Positions 11,158 to 20,142 of a DNA stretch of 64,000 nucleotides are shown in pieces; the first letter of the stretch is position 1, and each line of letters starts with the position of its first letter. Position numbers and translations under genes: made by a program. This stretch comes from Bacillus salipaludis (lineage in GTDB: Bacteria > Bacillota > Bacilli > Bacillales_B > DSM-18226): assembly GCF_004358205.1 (NCBI RefSeq), contig NZ_SMYO01000004.1, positions 248,001 through 312,000 on the forward strand, given 5' to 3'. The notes under the pieces are model-generated. The model saw nothing but the letters and a program-made list of their open reading frames with translations. It was not told the DNA's origin and searched no databases.

Positions 11158-11219
11158 TGCTTTTCCTGAGGATTTAAATAAAGCAGGAATTTTTTAGTTA
11201 ATTATCAAATTTGTATTCA

Positions 11220-11248
11220 TTGTGACTGGATATTAAAAATAGTATAAT
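11220..11248 (+). promoter_or_regulatory. Sigma-A promoter of the yvcI-rapZ-yvcK-whiA-crh cluster
   Basis: TTGTGA (11220-11225), 17-bp spacer, TATAAT (11243-11248). Good match, about 105 bp upstream of yvcI. Confidence 0.6.
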
Positions 11249-11355
11249 GAAATGAATCATGAACACGGAAATTTTTTTGAAAAAAAATTATCGATAGAGG
11301 CTAGTTTTTAGTGCGTGGGGTTAGGCGCTTACGTTTGTGAAAGAAGGTGAAAAAA

Positions 11356-11814
11356 GTGCAGCGAGTCACCAATTGTGTTTTAATAAGGGATAATCAAATC
11401 TTGTTGCTGCAAAAGCCACGACGTGGCTGGTGGGTGGCACCGGGCGGCAAAATGGAGCCGGGTGAGTCTGTCAGAGATTCCTGTATTCGTGAATACCGCG
11501 AAGAAACGGGAATATATTTGAAAAACCCACAATTAAAAGGCGTTTTTACGATGATTATCAAAGAAAATGATTGTGTGGAATCTGAATGGATGATGTTTTC
11601 ATTTTTGGCCAATGACTCAGATGGCATGGATGTCGAGGAGTCAGAAGAAGGAATTCTTCAATGGCATACATTGGATCAGATTAAAAATCTGCCAATGGCA
11701 GCGGGTGATTATCATATTATCGATTATATGATTCACGGAAAAGGAATCATTTACGGCACTTTTACGTATACAAAAGATTTTGAACTAATCAGTTATCGAT
11801 TAGATCCAAGCTAA
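11356..11814 (+). CDS. yvcI: Nudix hydrolase YvcI (8-oxo-dGTP diphosphatase-like)
   Basis: A 152-residue Nudix protein. The Nudix box GX5EX7REUXEEXGU can be read from GGKMEPGES through REYREETGI at about residues 33-55, with the catalytic glutamates intact. It probably hydrolyses a nucleoside diphosphate linked to another moiety; the exact substrate is not shown by sequence. GTG 11347 is in frame, but GAAGG at 11343-11347 fits GTG 11356, which gives MQRVTNCVLI. It heads the cluster that continues with rapZ, as in B. subtilis. Confidence 0.88.
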   Translation: MQRVTNCVLIRDNQILLLQKPRRGWWVAPGGKMEPGESVRDSCIREYREETGIYLKNPQLKGVFTMIIKENDCVESEWMMFSFLANDSDGMDVEESEEGILQWHTLDQIKNLPMAAGDYHIIDYMIHGKGIIYGTFTYTKDFELISYRLDPS

Positions 11815-11833
11815 TTTATAGGGGGAATTGAAA

Positions 11834-12727
11834 ATGAGTACCGGGTCTACGGGCGATACTCAAATGGTCATCATTACAGGAATGTCTGGAGCAGGAAAAA
11901 CAGTTGCCATTCAAAGCTTTGAAGATTTAGGGTTCTTCTGTGTGGATAATTTACCCCCGACATTATTACCAAAGTTTCTTGAACTAATGAAGGAATCAGG
12001 GAATAAAATGAATAAAGTGGCCTTAGTCATGGATTTGCGTGGGAGAGAGTTTTTTGATCATCTTTTTAAAGCTCTTGATGACCTAGCCGAAACCTCATGG
12101 GTTACACCAAGGATTTTATTCTTAGATTCAGATGATTCCACTTTAGTGCGCAGGTATAAAGAAACAAGACGGTCACACCCGCTTGCCCATGAAGGGCTTC
12201 CGTTAGAAGGAATTAAGCTGGAAAGAGAGCTATTAGAGGAATTAAAAGGCCGGGCCCAATTAATTTATAATACTTCAGAGATGAAACCGCGCGAATTGCG
12301 GGAAAAAATTTTAACGGAATTTACTGCGAATAAAGAACATATCTTTACTGTTAATGTCATGTCATTTGGATTTAAGCATGGGCTTCCAATCGATGCTGAC
12401 CTTGTATTTGATGTGCGTTTTCTGCCAAATCCACATTATATTGATCATATGCGCCCTAAAACAGGAATGGATGAGGAAGTCTCCAGTTATGTTTTGAAAT
12501 GGAGCGAAACCCAAAAGTTTTTAGAAAAGGTTACGGACTTGCTTTCCTTTATGCTTCCTCATTATAAGCGTGAGGGAAAGGCACAATTGATTATTGCGAT
12601 TGGTTGTACGGGCGGGCAGCACCGCTCAGTAGCACTTGCGGAATATATTGGGAAGTTTTTCGAGAAGGATTACAAGACTTGTATTTCGCACCGTGACATT
12701 GAAAGGAGAAAGGAAAAAACTACATGA
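11834..12727 (+). CDS. rapZ: RNase adapter / nucleotide-binding protein RapZ (YvcJ)
   Basis: P-loop protein (297 aa) of the RapZ/YvcJ family, which binds and hydrolyses GTP and ATP. In enterics it guides RNase E to GlmZ; in Bacillus YvcJ is linked to competence. The Walker A motif is GMSGAGKT near residues 16-23. A Walker B-like DLRGRE lies near 70. The C-terminal RapZ domain shows [10 protein letters not shown] and [14 protein letters not shown] 11828 is in frame, but TAGGGGGAA points to ATG 11834. It overlaps yvcK by 4 bp. Confidence 0.95.
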   Translation: MSTGSTGDTQMVIITGMSGAGKTVAIQSFEDLGFFCVDNLPPTLLPKFLELMKESGNKMNKVALVMDLRGREFFDHLFKALDDLAETSWVTPRILFLDSDDSTLVRRYKETRRSHPLAHEGLPLEGIKLERELLEELKGRAQLIYNTSEMKPRELREKILTEFTANKEHIFTVNVMSFGFKHGLPIDADLVFDVRFLPNPHYIDHMRPKTGMDEEVSSYVLKWSETQKFLEKVTDLLSFMLPHYKREGKAQLIIAIGCTGGQHRSVALAEYIGKFFEKDYKTCISHRDIERRKEKTT

Positions 12728-13710
12728 GCAATTTCGGACAGCCAAGAATCGTCATCATTGGTGGGGGAACTGGATTGCCTGTTTTGTTGCGAGGGTTGAA
12801 GCAATATCCTGTTGATATCACTGCGATTGTTACCGTTGCGGATGACGGTGGAAGTTCAGGGAGATTGCGGGACGATTTGCATATTCCACCGCCCGGAGAT
12901 ATTCGTAATGTATTAGCGGCCATGTCGGATGTAGAGCCGCTTGTCGAGGAAATGTTTCAGCATCGTTTTAAAACCTCAAATGAGTTATCGGGACACTCAC
13001 TTGGAAACCTCATACTTGCTGCTATGACATCGATTACCGGCAACTTTGTGCATGCTATTCAAGAAATGAGTAAGGTTTTAAATGTTCGCGGCAAGGTATT
13101 ACCTGCTGCCAATCAAAGCGTAGTACTGCATGCTGAAATGGAAGATGGGACTGTCGTTTCAGGTGAATCGAAGATCCCGTATTCCGGTAAAAAAATAAAA
13201 AGAGTTTTTTTGACACCAGATGATATTCGTCCATTACCTGAATCCATTCAGGCGATACGCCAGGCTGATCTAATTATCATTGGCCCAGGAAGCCTTTTTA
13301 CAAGCATTTTGCCGAACCTTCTTGTTCCAAAGCTTGGTGACGAAATATGCAAGGCACATGCAAAAAAAGTGTATATCTGTAATTTGATGACACAGGCAGG
13401 GGAAACGCACGGCTTTACAGCAAGTGATCATGTAAAGGCGATTTACAATCACATGAAATGCGCGTTTATTAATACAGTTCTGGTCAATAATGAAGAAATT
13501 CCACCGGAGGTACAGCTCCGTTATAATGAAGAATTAGCGGACCCTGTTCTCTATGACTTTCCATTTCTTTATGAGCTCGGTTTAGAAGTGGTTCATGCTG
13601 ATATTGCCATTCAGGAAAACGGGGCATTAAGGCATGACCCGAAAAAAGTAGCAAACATCTTATACAATTTGCTTATAGATGAAACTAAAAAGCGTTATCA
13701 TCGTAAATAA
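12724..13710 (+). CDS. yvcK: Gluconeogenesis factor YvcK (CofD-like)
   Basis: A 328-residue protein of the YvcK/UPF0052 family. It is related to the CofD transferase fold and needed for growth on gluconeogenic carbon sources and normal cell shape in B. subtilis. It binds UDP-GlcNAc in the family (established knowledge). The N-terminal nucleotide-sugar site reads [13 protein letters not shown] followed by [13 protein letters not shown], and the family motif [11 protein letters not shown] is near residue 97. The start codon overlaps the rapZ stop (ATGA), so the two are coupled. Confidence 0.95.
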   Translation: MSNFGQPRIVIIGGGTGLPVLLRGLKQYPVDITAIVTVADDGGSSGRLRDDLHIPPPGDIRNVLAAMSDVEPLVEEMFQHRFKTSNELSGHSLGNLILAAMTSITGNFVHAIQEMSKVLNVRGKVLPAANQSVVLHAEMEDGTVVSGESKIPYSGKKIKRVFLTPDDIRPLPESIQAIRQADLIIIGPGSLFTSILPNLLVPKLGDEICKAHAKKVYICNLMTQAGETHGFTASDHVKAIYNHMKCAFINTVLVNNEEIPPEVQLRYNEELADPVLYDFPFLYELGLEVVHADIAIQENGALRHDPKKVANILYNLLIDETKKRYHRK

Positions 13711-13742
13711 TAGCAGGCAAGAAATTTGAGGGGGGTGAAGGG

Positions 13743-14696
13743 ATGTCTTTCGCTTCGGAAACAAAAAAGGAATTAACCAACTTGGAAGTGAAAACGTGCT
13801 GCATTCAGGCAGAGCTTTCTGCTTTAATTCGAATGAACGGTTCCCTTTCCTTTTCAAACCGGAAGTTAGTTGTCGATATTCAAACAGAAAACGCGGCAAT
13901 TGCAAGAAGAATTTACACATTGTTAAAAAAAAGCTATGATGTTCAAGTCGAGTTGCTCGTTCGAAAAAAAATGCGTTTGAAAAAAAATAATGTTTATATT
14001 GTCCGGTTAGCGGATCAAGCAAAAGAAATTCTAGAGGATACGAAAATCTTAGGTGAGGGCTTCACCTTTATTCATGACATTTCAAACGATTTAATCAAGA
14101 AGAAATGCTGTAAGCGTTCTTATCTGCGCGGTGCATTTCTTGCAGGGGGATCCGTGAACAATCCGGAGACGTCTTCCTATCATTTGGAAGTTTTTTCGCT
14201 TTATAAGGAACACAACGATTCTTTATGCGAATTAATGAATACATTTGGATTAAACAGTAAAACGCTTGAGCGGAAAAAAGGTTTTATTACTTACCTAAAG
14301 GAAGCAGAGAAAATTACCGAGTTTTTAAATATCATCGGTGCTCATAATGCCCTTTTACGTTTTGAGGATGTCCGAATTGTAAGAGATATGAGGAATTCAG
14401 TTAATCGTCTTGTCAATTGTGAAACAGCGAACTTAAATAAAACGATTGGTGCATCCATCCGCCAGGTAGAGAATATACGTTATATTGATCAAATGGTTGG
14501 ACTTCATATCTTACCGGAAAAGCTTAGGGAAATTGCGGAGCTCCGGATCAACTATACAGATGTTACACTTAAAGAGCTTGGTGAAATGGTTTCCGGAGGA
14601 ACAATCAGCAAATCAGGAATCAATCATCGTTTAAGAAAAATTGATGAAATTGCAGAAAAGCTGCGAATTGGTGAAATAGCTGTAAAAAATAGATAA
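13743..14696 (+). CDS. whiA: DNA-binding protein WhiA
   Basis: Conserved Gram-positive WhiA (317 aa). The N-terminal part is a degenerate LAGLIDADG homing-endonuclease-like fold ([22 protein letters not shown] near residues 130-152). The C-terminal part is a helix-turn-helix ([24 protein letters not shown]). In Bacillus it affects cell division and chromosome segregation; in Streptomyces it regulates sporulation. GGGGGGTGAAGGG is the ribosome site. It follows yvcK by 32 bp. Confidence 0.95.
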   Translation: MSFASETKKELTNLEVKTCCIQAELSALIRMNGSLSFSNRKLVVDIQTENAAIARRIYTLLKKSYDVQVELLVRKKMRLKKNNVYIVRLADQAKEILEDTKILGEGFTFIHDISNDLIKKKCCKRSYLRGAFLAGGSVNNPETSSYHLEVFSLYKEHNDSLCELMNTFGLNSKTLERKKGFITYLKEAEKITEFLNIIGAHNALLRFEDVRIVRDMRNSVNRLVNCETANLNKTIGASIRQVENIRYIDQMVGLHILPEKLREIAELRINYTDVTLKELGEMVSGGTISKSGINHRLRKIDEIAEKLRIGEIAVKNR

Positions 14697-14719
14697 TACT
14701 TTTGAGGAGGATACTAGAA

Positions 14720-14983
14720 ATGTTAGAAAGACAAGTGGAGGTAAAATTGAAAACCGGTCTTCAGGCCCGCCCTGCAGCCCTATTCGTACAGGAGGCTAAC
14801 CGTTTTTCGGCAGATGTTTTTCTTGAAAAGGATGGCAAGAAGGTTAATGCAAAAAGCATTATGGGGTTAATGAGTCTTGCTGTCGGTTCAGGAGTGGTCA
14901 TTAATATTATTGCTGATGGTACTGATGAAGAAAATGCCATTACGACCTTAACTGATTTTGTCGAAAATGAACACCATCATTAA
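14720..14983 (+). CDS. crh: HPr-like catabolite repression protein Crh
   Basis: An 87-residue HPr paralogue. Gln15 replaces the PTS phospho-histidine (GLQARPA), so it cannot act in sugar transport. Ser46 in KSIMGL is retained as the HPr kinase target, so Crh-Ser-P can serve as CcpA corepressor. TGAGGAGGA at 14703-14711 fixes ATG 14720, and an upstream in-frame ATG at 14702 is rejected. The C-terminal half differs more from B. subtilis Crh and ends ENEHHH. It is the last gene of the rapZ cluster. Confidence 0.95.
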   Translation: MLERQVEVKLKTGLQARPAALFVQEANRFSADVFLEKDGKKVNAKSIMGLMSLAVGSGVVINIIADGTDEENAITTLTDFVENEHHH

Positions 14984-14985
14984 GT

Positions 14986-15022
14986 AAAAAAGGTTGGCTT
15001 AGAATAAAGCCAACCTTTTTTT
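14986..15022. terminator. Bidirectional terminator between crh and clpP
   Basis: AAAAAAGGTTGGCTT (14986-15000) and AAGCCAACCTTTTTT (15007-15021) around a 6-nt loop. A-run and T-run on the two sides let it serve the convergent crh (+) and clpP (-) genes. Confidence 0.9.
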
Positions 15023-15060
15023 AAAAAAACAACCGGTCAAAATACCGGTTGCTTTAGACA

Positions 15061-15666
15061 TTACTTTTTATTTTTCTCATCCAATAAATTGCGGGTAATA
15101 ATGTTATCGATTAGCCCGTATTCTTTTGCTCTTTCCGCTGTCATAAAGTTATCGCGGTCTGTATCCTTGGCAATCACTTCGAGCGGCTGGCCAGTCCGTT
15201 CTGCTAAAATTCCGTTCAATTTATCACGGAGGAATAGAATCCGTTTTGCAGCAATTTCAATTTCTGTTGCTTGCCCTTGAGCACCGCCTAGTGGCTGGTG
15301 AATCATGACCTCTGCATTTGGAAGCGCGAAACGCTTGCCTTTTTCCCCTGCAGCAAGTAAGAATGCGCCCATAGAGGCAGCCATCCCGATACATACAGTT
15401 GATACATTCGGTTTAATATATTGCATCGTATCGTAAATGGCCATTCCAGCTGTGATACTTCCGCCAGGGCTGTTGATATAAAGGGTGATGTCCTTTTCAG
15501 GATTTTCTGCTTCAAGGAATAATAATTGGGCAACAATGGAGTTTGACACATTGTCATCAATTGCACTGCCAAGCATAATGATCCGGTCTTTTAACAGACG
15601 AGAATAGATGTCATATGCTCTTTCCCCTCTGTTCGTTTGTTCAATAACTGTAGGAATCAAATTCAT
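15061..15666 (-). CDS. clpP: ATP-dependent Clp protease proteolytic subunit
   Basis: Serine peptidase core (201 aa) that assembles into a tetradecamer with ClpX, ClpC or ClpE. The catalytic triad can be counted: Ser98 in GMAASMGAF, His123 in MIHQPLGG, Asp172 in DTDRDN. The short N-terminal propeptide region [11 protein letters not shown] is normal. Ribosome site AAGGAGGAA on the minus strand precedes the ATG at 15666. A CtsR-type box overlaps the promoter, consistent with heat-shock control. Confidence 0.97.
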   Translation of the reverse strand: MNLIPTVIEQTNRGERAYDIYSRLLKDRIIMLGSAIDDNVSNSIVAQLLFLEAENPEKDITLYINSPGGSITAGMAIYDTMQYIKPNVSTVCIGMAASMGAFLLAAGEKGKRFALPNAEVMIHQPLGGAQGQATEIEIAAKRILFLRDKLNGILAERTGQPLEVIAKDTDRDNFMTAERAKEYGLIDNIITRNLLDEKNKK

Positions 15667-15711
15667 TTTTCTTCCTCCTTTAAGTATGAAAGATTTTACT
15701 TATGTATAGTT

Positions 15712-15740
15712 ATCATACACTGATGGTCAATAAAGGTCAA
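15712..15740 (-). promoter_or_regulatory. clpP sigma-A promoter
   Basis: On the minus strand TTGACC (15740-15735), 17-bp spacer, TATGAT (15717-15712). Clear match, about 45 bp upstream of the clpP start. Confidence 0.75.
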
Positions 15741-15741
15741 A
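15725..15741 (+). promoter_or_regulatory. CtsR operator
   Basis: Direct heptad repeat GGTCAAT-AAA-GGTCAAA. The CtsR consensus is RGTCAAA-NAN-RGTCAAA; there is one mismatch in the first heptad. It covers the -35 and part of the spacer of the clpP promoter, the position expected for repression. Confidence 0.8.
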
Positions 15742-15868
15742 CATTTCGATTGTAAAATTGTTCGACAACTTTCCTTCCTTCATCATTTCCATCTCTCCTA
15801 AATTTAAACCTATTTTCCCCTTGCATTTAGGACAGATATCGCATATAATAGGTAAGTCGCTAATATTT

Positions 15869-15940
15869 GCCCTCGTGGTGCAACGGATAGCACGTAAGAT
15901 TCCGGTTCTTGAGATGTGGGTTCGATTCCTGCCGAGGGCG
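15869..15940 (+). tRNA. tRNA-Arg (anticodon CCG)
   Basis: A 72-nt cloverleaf. Acceptor arms are GCCCTCG and CGAGGGC with discriminator G. D-stem is GTGC/GCAC. Anticodon stem is TAAGA/TCTTG with loop TTCCGGT (anticodon CCG, decoding CGG). The T-arm holds TTCGATT. The CCA end is not encoded. Location between clpP and rpoN matches B. subtilis trnQ-Arg. Confidence 0.95.
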
Positions 15941-15944
15941 TCAT

Positions 15945-15980
15945 AAAAGCCTCCTGTTCTGTAAACGACAGGGGGTTTTT
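15945..15980 (+). terminator. Terminator after tRNA-Arg
   Basis: CCTCCTGT (15950-15957) pairs with ACAGGGGG (15968-15975, one wobble), followed by five T. It begins ten bases after the tRNA. The remaining gap to rpoN (15981-16175) shows nothing definite. Confidence 0.8.
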
Positions 15981-16175
15981 ATTTGTCTAAAATTTCGACA
16001 CTTTCTTTTAAAATATCTGAAAAAATTTAACCTTCGAAAAAATATCCAAGCCCCTTAAAACCCTTATAAATCCTGTATTCTTCGCAATCCAATTGAAAAA
16101 ACATTCCATATACCAATTTCTTGCCATACACCAAATCCCTCCAATCATGTAAAATAGAACTATGGGGGGATTGGA

Positions 16176-17510
16176 ATGAACTTAAAGGCTGGTTTATGGC
16201 AACAGCAAACGTTAAAATTAACCATGACGCAGGAGCTCTCGCAGGCTATTGCGCTTTTGCAATACAATGCTCAGGAACTAACTGCTTTTTTGGAAAATAA
16301 AGCGCTTGAAAATCCCCTAATGCAGATTGAAAATGGGAATGTTCAACCGATGAATCCGTTGATTGACCGAAACCGGAAAAAATCGCAAAAAGCAGAAAAA
16401 GACTGGATTGAGCAGATTGCCGGAAAGACTAGCAATTCACTTGAGAATCAATTAATTTCTCAATTAAACTTAAAAACTCTTACATCTGAGCAATTAAAGA
16501 TAATCCGTCATCTTATTCATAATCTCGATGAAAACGGTTACTTATTTGGTGATCTGAGTGATATGGCTAAAGCGTTAAAAGTGCCGGAAGAGCTTGCCTG
16601 CGAATGCTTACTCATCATTCAAACACTTGAACCGGTAGGAATTGGTGCCCGGAATCTACAAGAGTGTTTATTGATTCAAATAGAATGGGAATATCCTGAT
16701 GAAGAATTGGCTCATAAAATTATTTCCGATTACTTTGTTCCCTTTGCAGATAAGAAGTGGAAACAAATTGCAAAAGAGCTGCAGGTATCACTAAAGGATA
16801 TTCAAGATGTATTTGATCTTATTCAACTGCTCAATCCTAAGCCGGGAGCACAATTAGGCCTTGGGGATTCTACTACTTATGTTATTCCTGATGTCATAGT
16901 CGAACGGAATGGGGACGAGTATACGATTCGGATGTGTGATGACTCCCTGCCAAGACTTTCATTTAATGATGGTTACTACAAGAAGTTTTCTGGTATTCAA
17001 GGGCAGGATCCTAGTGTTACGCGGTTTTTGCAGGAGAAAATGCAAGATTATCAGTGGATATTGAAAAGCATTGAACAAAGGAAAGAAACGTTAACAAAAG
17101 TAGTGGCGAAAATTTTAGAAAAGCAGGTAATCTTTTTCCAAAAGGGGCCAAACTATTTATCGCCGATGACAATGAAGGATATTGCAAGTGAACTGGAAAT
17201 TCATGAATCGACAGTCAGCCGTGCTGTTCGTGAAAAATTTGTGCAAACACCAGTTGGAACTTTCCCGTTGAAATCATTTTTTACGAGTACCATTCAAACT
17301 ACATCTAACGAAAATACTTCATCAACTTTAGTAAAAAAAGCAATTTCCTCTATGATTGAAAAAGAAGATAAGCAAAAACCACTTTCTGATCAAGAAATTG
17401 TAGAACAGCTAAAAAATGCCGAAGGGATGGTCGTGTCGAGACGAACCATTGCGAAATATCGTGAACAATTAGGAATTCCTTCTTCCTCCAAAAGAAAGCG
17501 GTTTAATTAA
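16176..17510 (+). CDS. rpoN: RNA polymerase sigma-54 factor (SigL)
   Basis: Sigma-54 (444 aa), which reads -24/-12 promoters and needs AAA+ activators. The N-terminal glutamine-rich activator-interaction region begins with LWQQQTLKLTMTQELSQAI. The core-binding domain covers about residues 90-290. The helix-turn-helix MTMKDIASELEIHESTVSRAV lies near 330, and the C-terminal RpoN box reads RRTIAKYREQLGIP near 424. All regions are intact. A possible target operon with its own activator lies at 33-37 kb. A 12-bp gap separates it from the next gene. Confidence 0.96.
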   Translation: MNLKAGLWQQQTLKLTMTQELSQAIALLQYNAQELTAFLENKALENPLMQIENGNVQPMNPLIDRNRKKSQKAEKDWIEQIAGKTSNSLENQLISQLNLKTLTSEQLKIIRHLIHNLDENGYLFGDLSDMAKALKVPEELACECLLIIQTLEPVGIGARNLQECLLIQIEWEYPDEELAHKIISDYFVPFADKKWKQIAKELQVSLKDIQDVFDLIQLLNPKPGAQLGLGDSTTYVIPDVIVERNGDEYTIRMCDDSLPRLSFNDGYYKKFSGIQGQDPSVTRFLQEKMQDYQWILKSIEQRKETLTKVVAKILEKQVIFFQKGPNYLSPMTMKDIASELEIHESTVSRAVREKFVQTPVGTFPLKSFFTSTIQTTSNENTSSTLVKKAISSMIEKEDKQKPLSDQEIVEQLKNAEGMVVSRRTIAKYREQLGIPSSSKRKRFN

Positions 17511-17522
17511 AAGGAGTAAAAC

Positions 17523-17777
17523 ATGGAACCAATTCTCGTTACCTTATATACAAGAACGCGCTGTCCATTATGTGATAAAGCAAAGAATTCTTTAATGGAA
17601 CTTAAAGAAACCTGGAATTTTGCTCTGGAAGAAATTGATATAGAGGAAAGTGATGAACTAACGGAACGTTATGGCTTAATGATTCCAGTTGTTCATATTG
17701 ATGGAGAAGAAGTTGGATTTGGCTATGTTGATAAATTTGATATAAGTAACCGTTTGCAAGAAAAATCTGAATCTTAA
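17523..17777 (+). CDS. Glutaredoxin-like thiol-disulfide protein
   Basis: Small 84-residue thioredoxin-fold protein of the glutaredoxin/DUF836 type. The N-terminal strand is followed by the redox pair TRTRCPLCDKAK (CPLC near residues 13-16). The cis-Pro position is in GLMIPVVHIDGEEVGFGYVD. The length is one minimal thioredoxin fold. AAAGGAG lies a few bases before ATG 17523. It is co-transcribed with rpoN (12 bp gap), a common pairing in Bacillaceae. Its partner is unknown. Confidence 0.85.
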   Translation: MEPILVTLYTRTRCPLCDKAKNSLMELKETWNFALEEIDIEESDELTERYGLMIPVVHIDGEEVGFGYVDKFDISNRLQEKSES

Positions 17778-17780
17778 CTG

Positions 17781-17809
17781 TTGAAATTACATTTCACTCC
17801 TGCTACAAT
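17781..17809 (+). promoter_or_regulatory. Sigma-A promoter of the cggR-gapA operon
   Basis: TTGAAA (17781-17786), 17-bp spacer, TACAAT (17804-17809). The CggR operator begins 26 bp downstream, as in B. subtilis. The -10 lies in the loop of the hairpin at 17794-17819. Confidence 0.75.
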
Positions 17810-17827
17810 AAAGGAGTGATTTTTTTT
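17794..17827 (+). terminator. Terminator of the rpoN unit, overlapping the cggR promoter
   Basis: TCACTCCT (17794-17801) and AGGAGTGA (17812-17819) form a perfect 8-bp stem with a 10-nt loop, followed by eight T. The loop contains the -10 hexamer of the next promoter. Confidence 0.75.
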
Positions 17828-17835
17828 ATCTGTAG

Positions 17836-17871
17836 CGGGACATAATATGTCACGGGTGGACATTTTACGGC
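17836..17871 (+). promoter_or_regulatory. CggR operator
   Basis: CGGGAC-N6-TGTC-N4-GTGGAC-N6-CGGC. Compared with the B. subtilis rule CGGGACN6TGTCN4CGGGACN6TGTC, the first half-operator is exact and the second is degenerate. It lies just downstream of the predicted start of transcription. Confidence 0.85.
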
Positions 17872-17901
17872 CAACTACATAATATAAAGGAGCTTATGCT
17901 C

Positions 17902-18924
17902 ATGCAATCAATCATCGACATCCAAAAAAGGCTAGTTCCTGATATTTTACAGATGCTGCAGAAAAGACATCATATTCTGAGATACATCGGATTCATGCAG
18001 CCAGTAGGAAGAAGAAGCTTAGCCGTAAGCCTTGGGTATACGGAGAGAATTCTCCGAAGTGAAGTGGACTTTTTGAAGGATCAAAACTTAATATTCACCA
18101 ATAGTGTGGGAATGAGTCTAACATCTGATGGAAAAAATTTACTTGAAGATTTGGAAGGACTCATGCGTGAACTTAAGGGCATTGATGTGATGGAATTAGA
18201 ATTAAAGCATCGTTTGGGTATTAAAAACGTCATTATTGTCCCGGGTGATAGTGAGGACTCTCCGATGGTGAAAAAGGACCTTGGTAAGGCAAGTGCCTCT
18301 TACATGAAAAAACATCTTGGAGGAAAAAATATTATTGCTGTGACTGGCGGTTCCACAATGGCGGCTATTGCCGATGAGCTTTCTCCGGAAACGGATCAAA
18401 AAGAGATTTTATTTGTCCCAGCGCGGGGTGGTGTCGGTGAGGATGTTCACAATCAAGCCAATACCATTTGTTCAATTATGGCGACAAACATGAAGGCGAA
18501 GCATCGTGTATTTTATGTGCCTGATCAGGTTAGCCCAGAGATTTATGATTCACTTATTAAAGAACCTGGGATTCATGAGGTTTTAGAGTTAATCAAATCG
18601 GCGAGCATGGTTCTTCATGGGATTGGGGACGCTATGACAATGGCTGAACGTAGAAAATCAAGCTCCGAAATCCTTGGGAAAATTGAAGAGGGGAATGCTG
18701 TTGGCGAGGCATTCGGTTATTATTTTAACGAGCTGGGTGATATTGTACACAAGGTATTTACCATTGGTATTCAACTCAACGATTTGGCCCGCATTCCGGA
18801 AATCATTGCAGTAGCAGGCGGTGCATCAAAGGCTAAGGCCATTCGAGCCTATATGAAGCAAGCACCGGCATCCACGATTTTAATAACGGATGAAGGTGCA
18901 GCAAAGAAGTTATTAAAAGGATAA
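17902..18924 (+). CDS. cggR: Central glycolytic genes regulator CggR
   Basis: SorC/DeoR-type repressor (340 aa) of the gapA operon, inactivated by fructose-1,6-bisphosphate. The N-terminal winged helix-turn-helix (GRRSLAVSLGYTERILRSEVDFL) lies near residues 35-57. The effector-binding sugar-isomerase-like domain contains AVTGGSTMAAIADEL near 145 and PARGGVGEDV near 170. AAAGGAG at 17886-17892 is too close to ATG 17896 and is well spaced for ATG 17902, which gives exactly the B. subtilis length. A CggR operator sits 31 bp upstream, so autoregulation is expected. Confidence 0.96.
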   Translation: MQSIIDIQKRLVPDILQMLQKRHHILRYIGFMQPVGRRSLAVSLGYTERILRSEVDFLKDQNLIFTNSVGMSLTSDGKNLLEDLEGLMRELKGIDVMELELKHRLGIKNVIIVPGDSEDSPMVKKDLGKASASYMKKHLGGKNIIAVTGGSTMAAIADELSPETDQKEILFVPARGGVGEDVHNQANTICSIMATNMKAKHRVFYVPDQVSPEIYDSLIKEPGIHEVLELIKSASMVLHGIGDAMTMAERRKSSSEILGKIEEGNAVGEAFGYYFNELGDIVHKVFTIGIQLNDLARIPEIIAVAGGASKAKAIRAYMKQAPASTILITDEGAAKKLLKG

Positions 18925-18969
18925 ATCCTTTGAATATAAATCCTTAACCAATTAAAGGAGGAAATTATC

Positions 18970-19977
18970 ATGACAGTAAAAGTAGGAATTAACGGGTTTG
19001 GTCGTATTGGACGGAATGTTTTCCGTGCGGCATTAAACAATTCAAATATCGAAATCGTAGCAATCAATGACTTAACAGATGCTAACATGTTAGCACATCT
19101 TTTAAAATATGATACTGTTCACGGAACTCTTACTGAGGATGTAACCGTTGATGGTGAATACTTAGTGGTAGGCGGACATAAAGTGAAAGTTATCGCTGAG
19201 CGCGATCCTGCACAACTTGGCTGGGGAGATCTTGGTGTTGAAGTAGTTGTTGAATCTACTGGCCGCTTTACAAAACGCGAAGATGCTGCTAAACACCTTG
19301 AAGCGGGTGCTAAGAAAGTAATCATCTCTGCTCCAGCAACAAACGAAGATATTACAATTGTAATGGGCGTTAACGAAGATAAATATGATGCGGCTAACCA
19401 TCACGTACTTTCTAATGCATCATGTACAACAAACTGTCTTGCACCATTTGCAAAGGTATTAAACGATACATTTGGCATCAAACGCGGTATGATGACAACT
19501 GTTCACTCATATACAAATGACCAACAAATCCTTGATTTACCGCATAAGGATTACCGTCGTGCCCGTGCAGCTGCTGAAAATATGATTCCAACATCTACTG
19601 GTGCTGCTAAAGCTGTTTCTCTAGTTTTACCAGAGCTTAAAGGCAAATTAAATGGTATGGCTATGCGTGTTCCAACTCCAAACGTTTCTGTTGTTGACCT
19701 TGTTGCAGAATTAGAAAAAGATGTAACAGTTGATGAAATAAATGCAGCGTTAAAAGAAGCTGCTGAAGGTCCATTAAAAGGAATTTTAGCATACAGCGAT
19801 CTTCCATTGGTTTCAAGCGACTATAATGGCGCAACTGTTTCATCTACTATTGATGCTTTATCAACAATGGTTCTTGAAGGAAATATGGTTAAAGTACTTT
19901 CTTGGTACGATAACGAAGTTGGATACTCTAACCGTGTTGTTGACTTAGTAGATTACATCGCTCAAAAAGGACTTTAA
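18970..19977 (+). CDS. gapA: Glyceraldehyde-3-phosphate dehydrogenase (glycolytic)
   Basis: NAD-dependent GAPDH (335 aa). NAD-binding [15 protein letters not shown] starts at residue 7. Catalytic Cys152 lies in [12 protein letters not shown], and the catalytic His near 179 lies in [11 protein letters not shown]. The substrate loop STGAAKAV is present, as is the C-terminal [16 protein letters not shown]. It follows cggR by 45 bp with AAAGGAGGAAA, matching the glycolytic GapA rather than the anabolic GapB paralogue. Codon use is highly biased, as expected for an abundant protein. Confidence 0.97.
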   Translation: MTVKVGINGFGRIGRNVFRAALNNSNIEIVAINDLTDANMLAHLLKYDTVHGTLTEDVTVDGEYLVVGGHKVKVIAERDPAQLGWGDLGVEVVVESTGRFTKREDAAKHLEAGAKKVIISAPATNEDITIVMGVNEDKYDAANHHVLSNASCTTNCLAPFAKVLNDTFGIKRGMMTTVHSYTNDQQILDLPHKDYRRARAAAENMIPTSTGAAKAVSLVLPELKGKLNGMAMRVPTPNVSVVDLVAELEKDVTVDEINAALKEAAEGPLKGILAYSDLPLVSSDYNGATVSSTIDALSTMVLEGNMVKVLSWYDNEVGYSNRVVDLVDYIAQKGL

Positions 19978-20004
19978 TCATAGAACATTTCTGTTTGGAC
20001 GGGA

Positions 20005-20034
20005 TTGGCAAAAACGCCAAGGGCAGTCTATAAT
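20005..20034 (+). promoter_or_regulatory. Possible internal promoter between gapA and pgk
   Basis: TTGGCA (20005-20010), 18-bp spacer, TATAAT (20029-20034). The -35 is also one arm of the inverted repeat TTGGC-N6-GCCAA (20005-20020). Any transcript would meet the hairpin at 20055. Confidence 0.4.
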
Positions 20035-20052
20035 GGTAAATGGTGTGACAAA

Positions 20053-20084
20053 GGGGAGTGGGGAAGATTCCCCCTCCTTTTTTT
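20053..20084 (+). terminator. Internal terminator or attenuator between gapA and pgk
   Basis: GGAG-T-GGGGA (20055-20064) pairs with TCCCC-CTCC (20069-20077), one bulged T, followed by seven T. It would lower expression of pgk and downstream genes relative to gapA. Confidence 0.65.
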
Positions 20085-20142
20085 AATGTAAATGGATGTA
20101 CCATTGATCGTTATCCGAAGTACATATTAAGGAGGTCCTTTC

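Noticed and set aside
15758..15946. A 62-codon plus-strand frame over the tRNA
   Set aside because: It overlaps the clpP promoter region and the tRNA-Arg gene and has no ribosome site.
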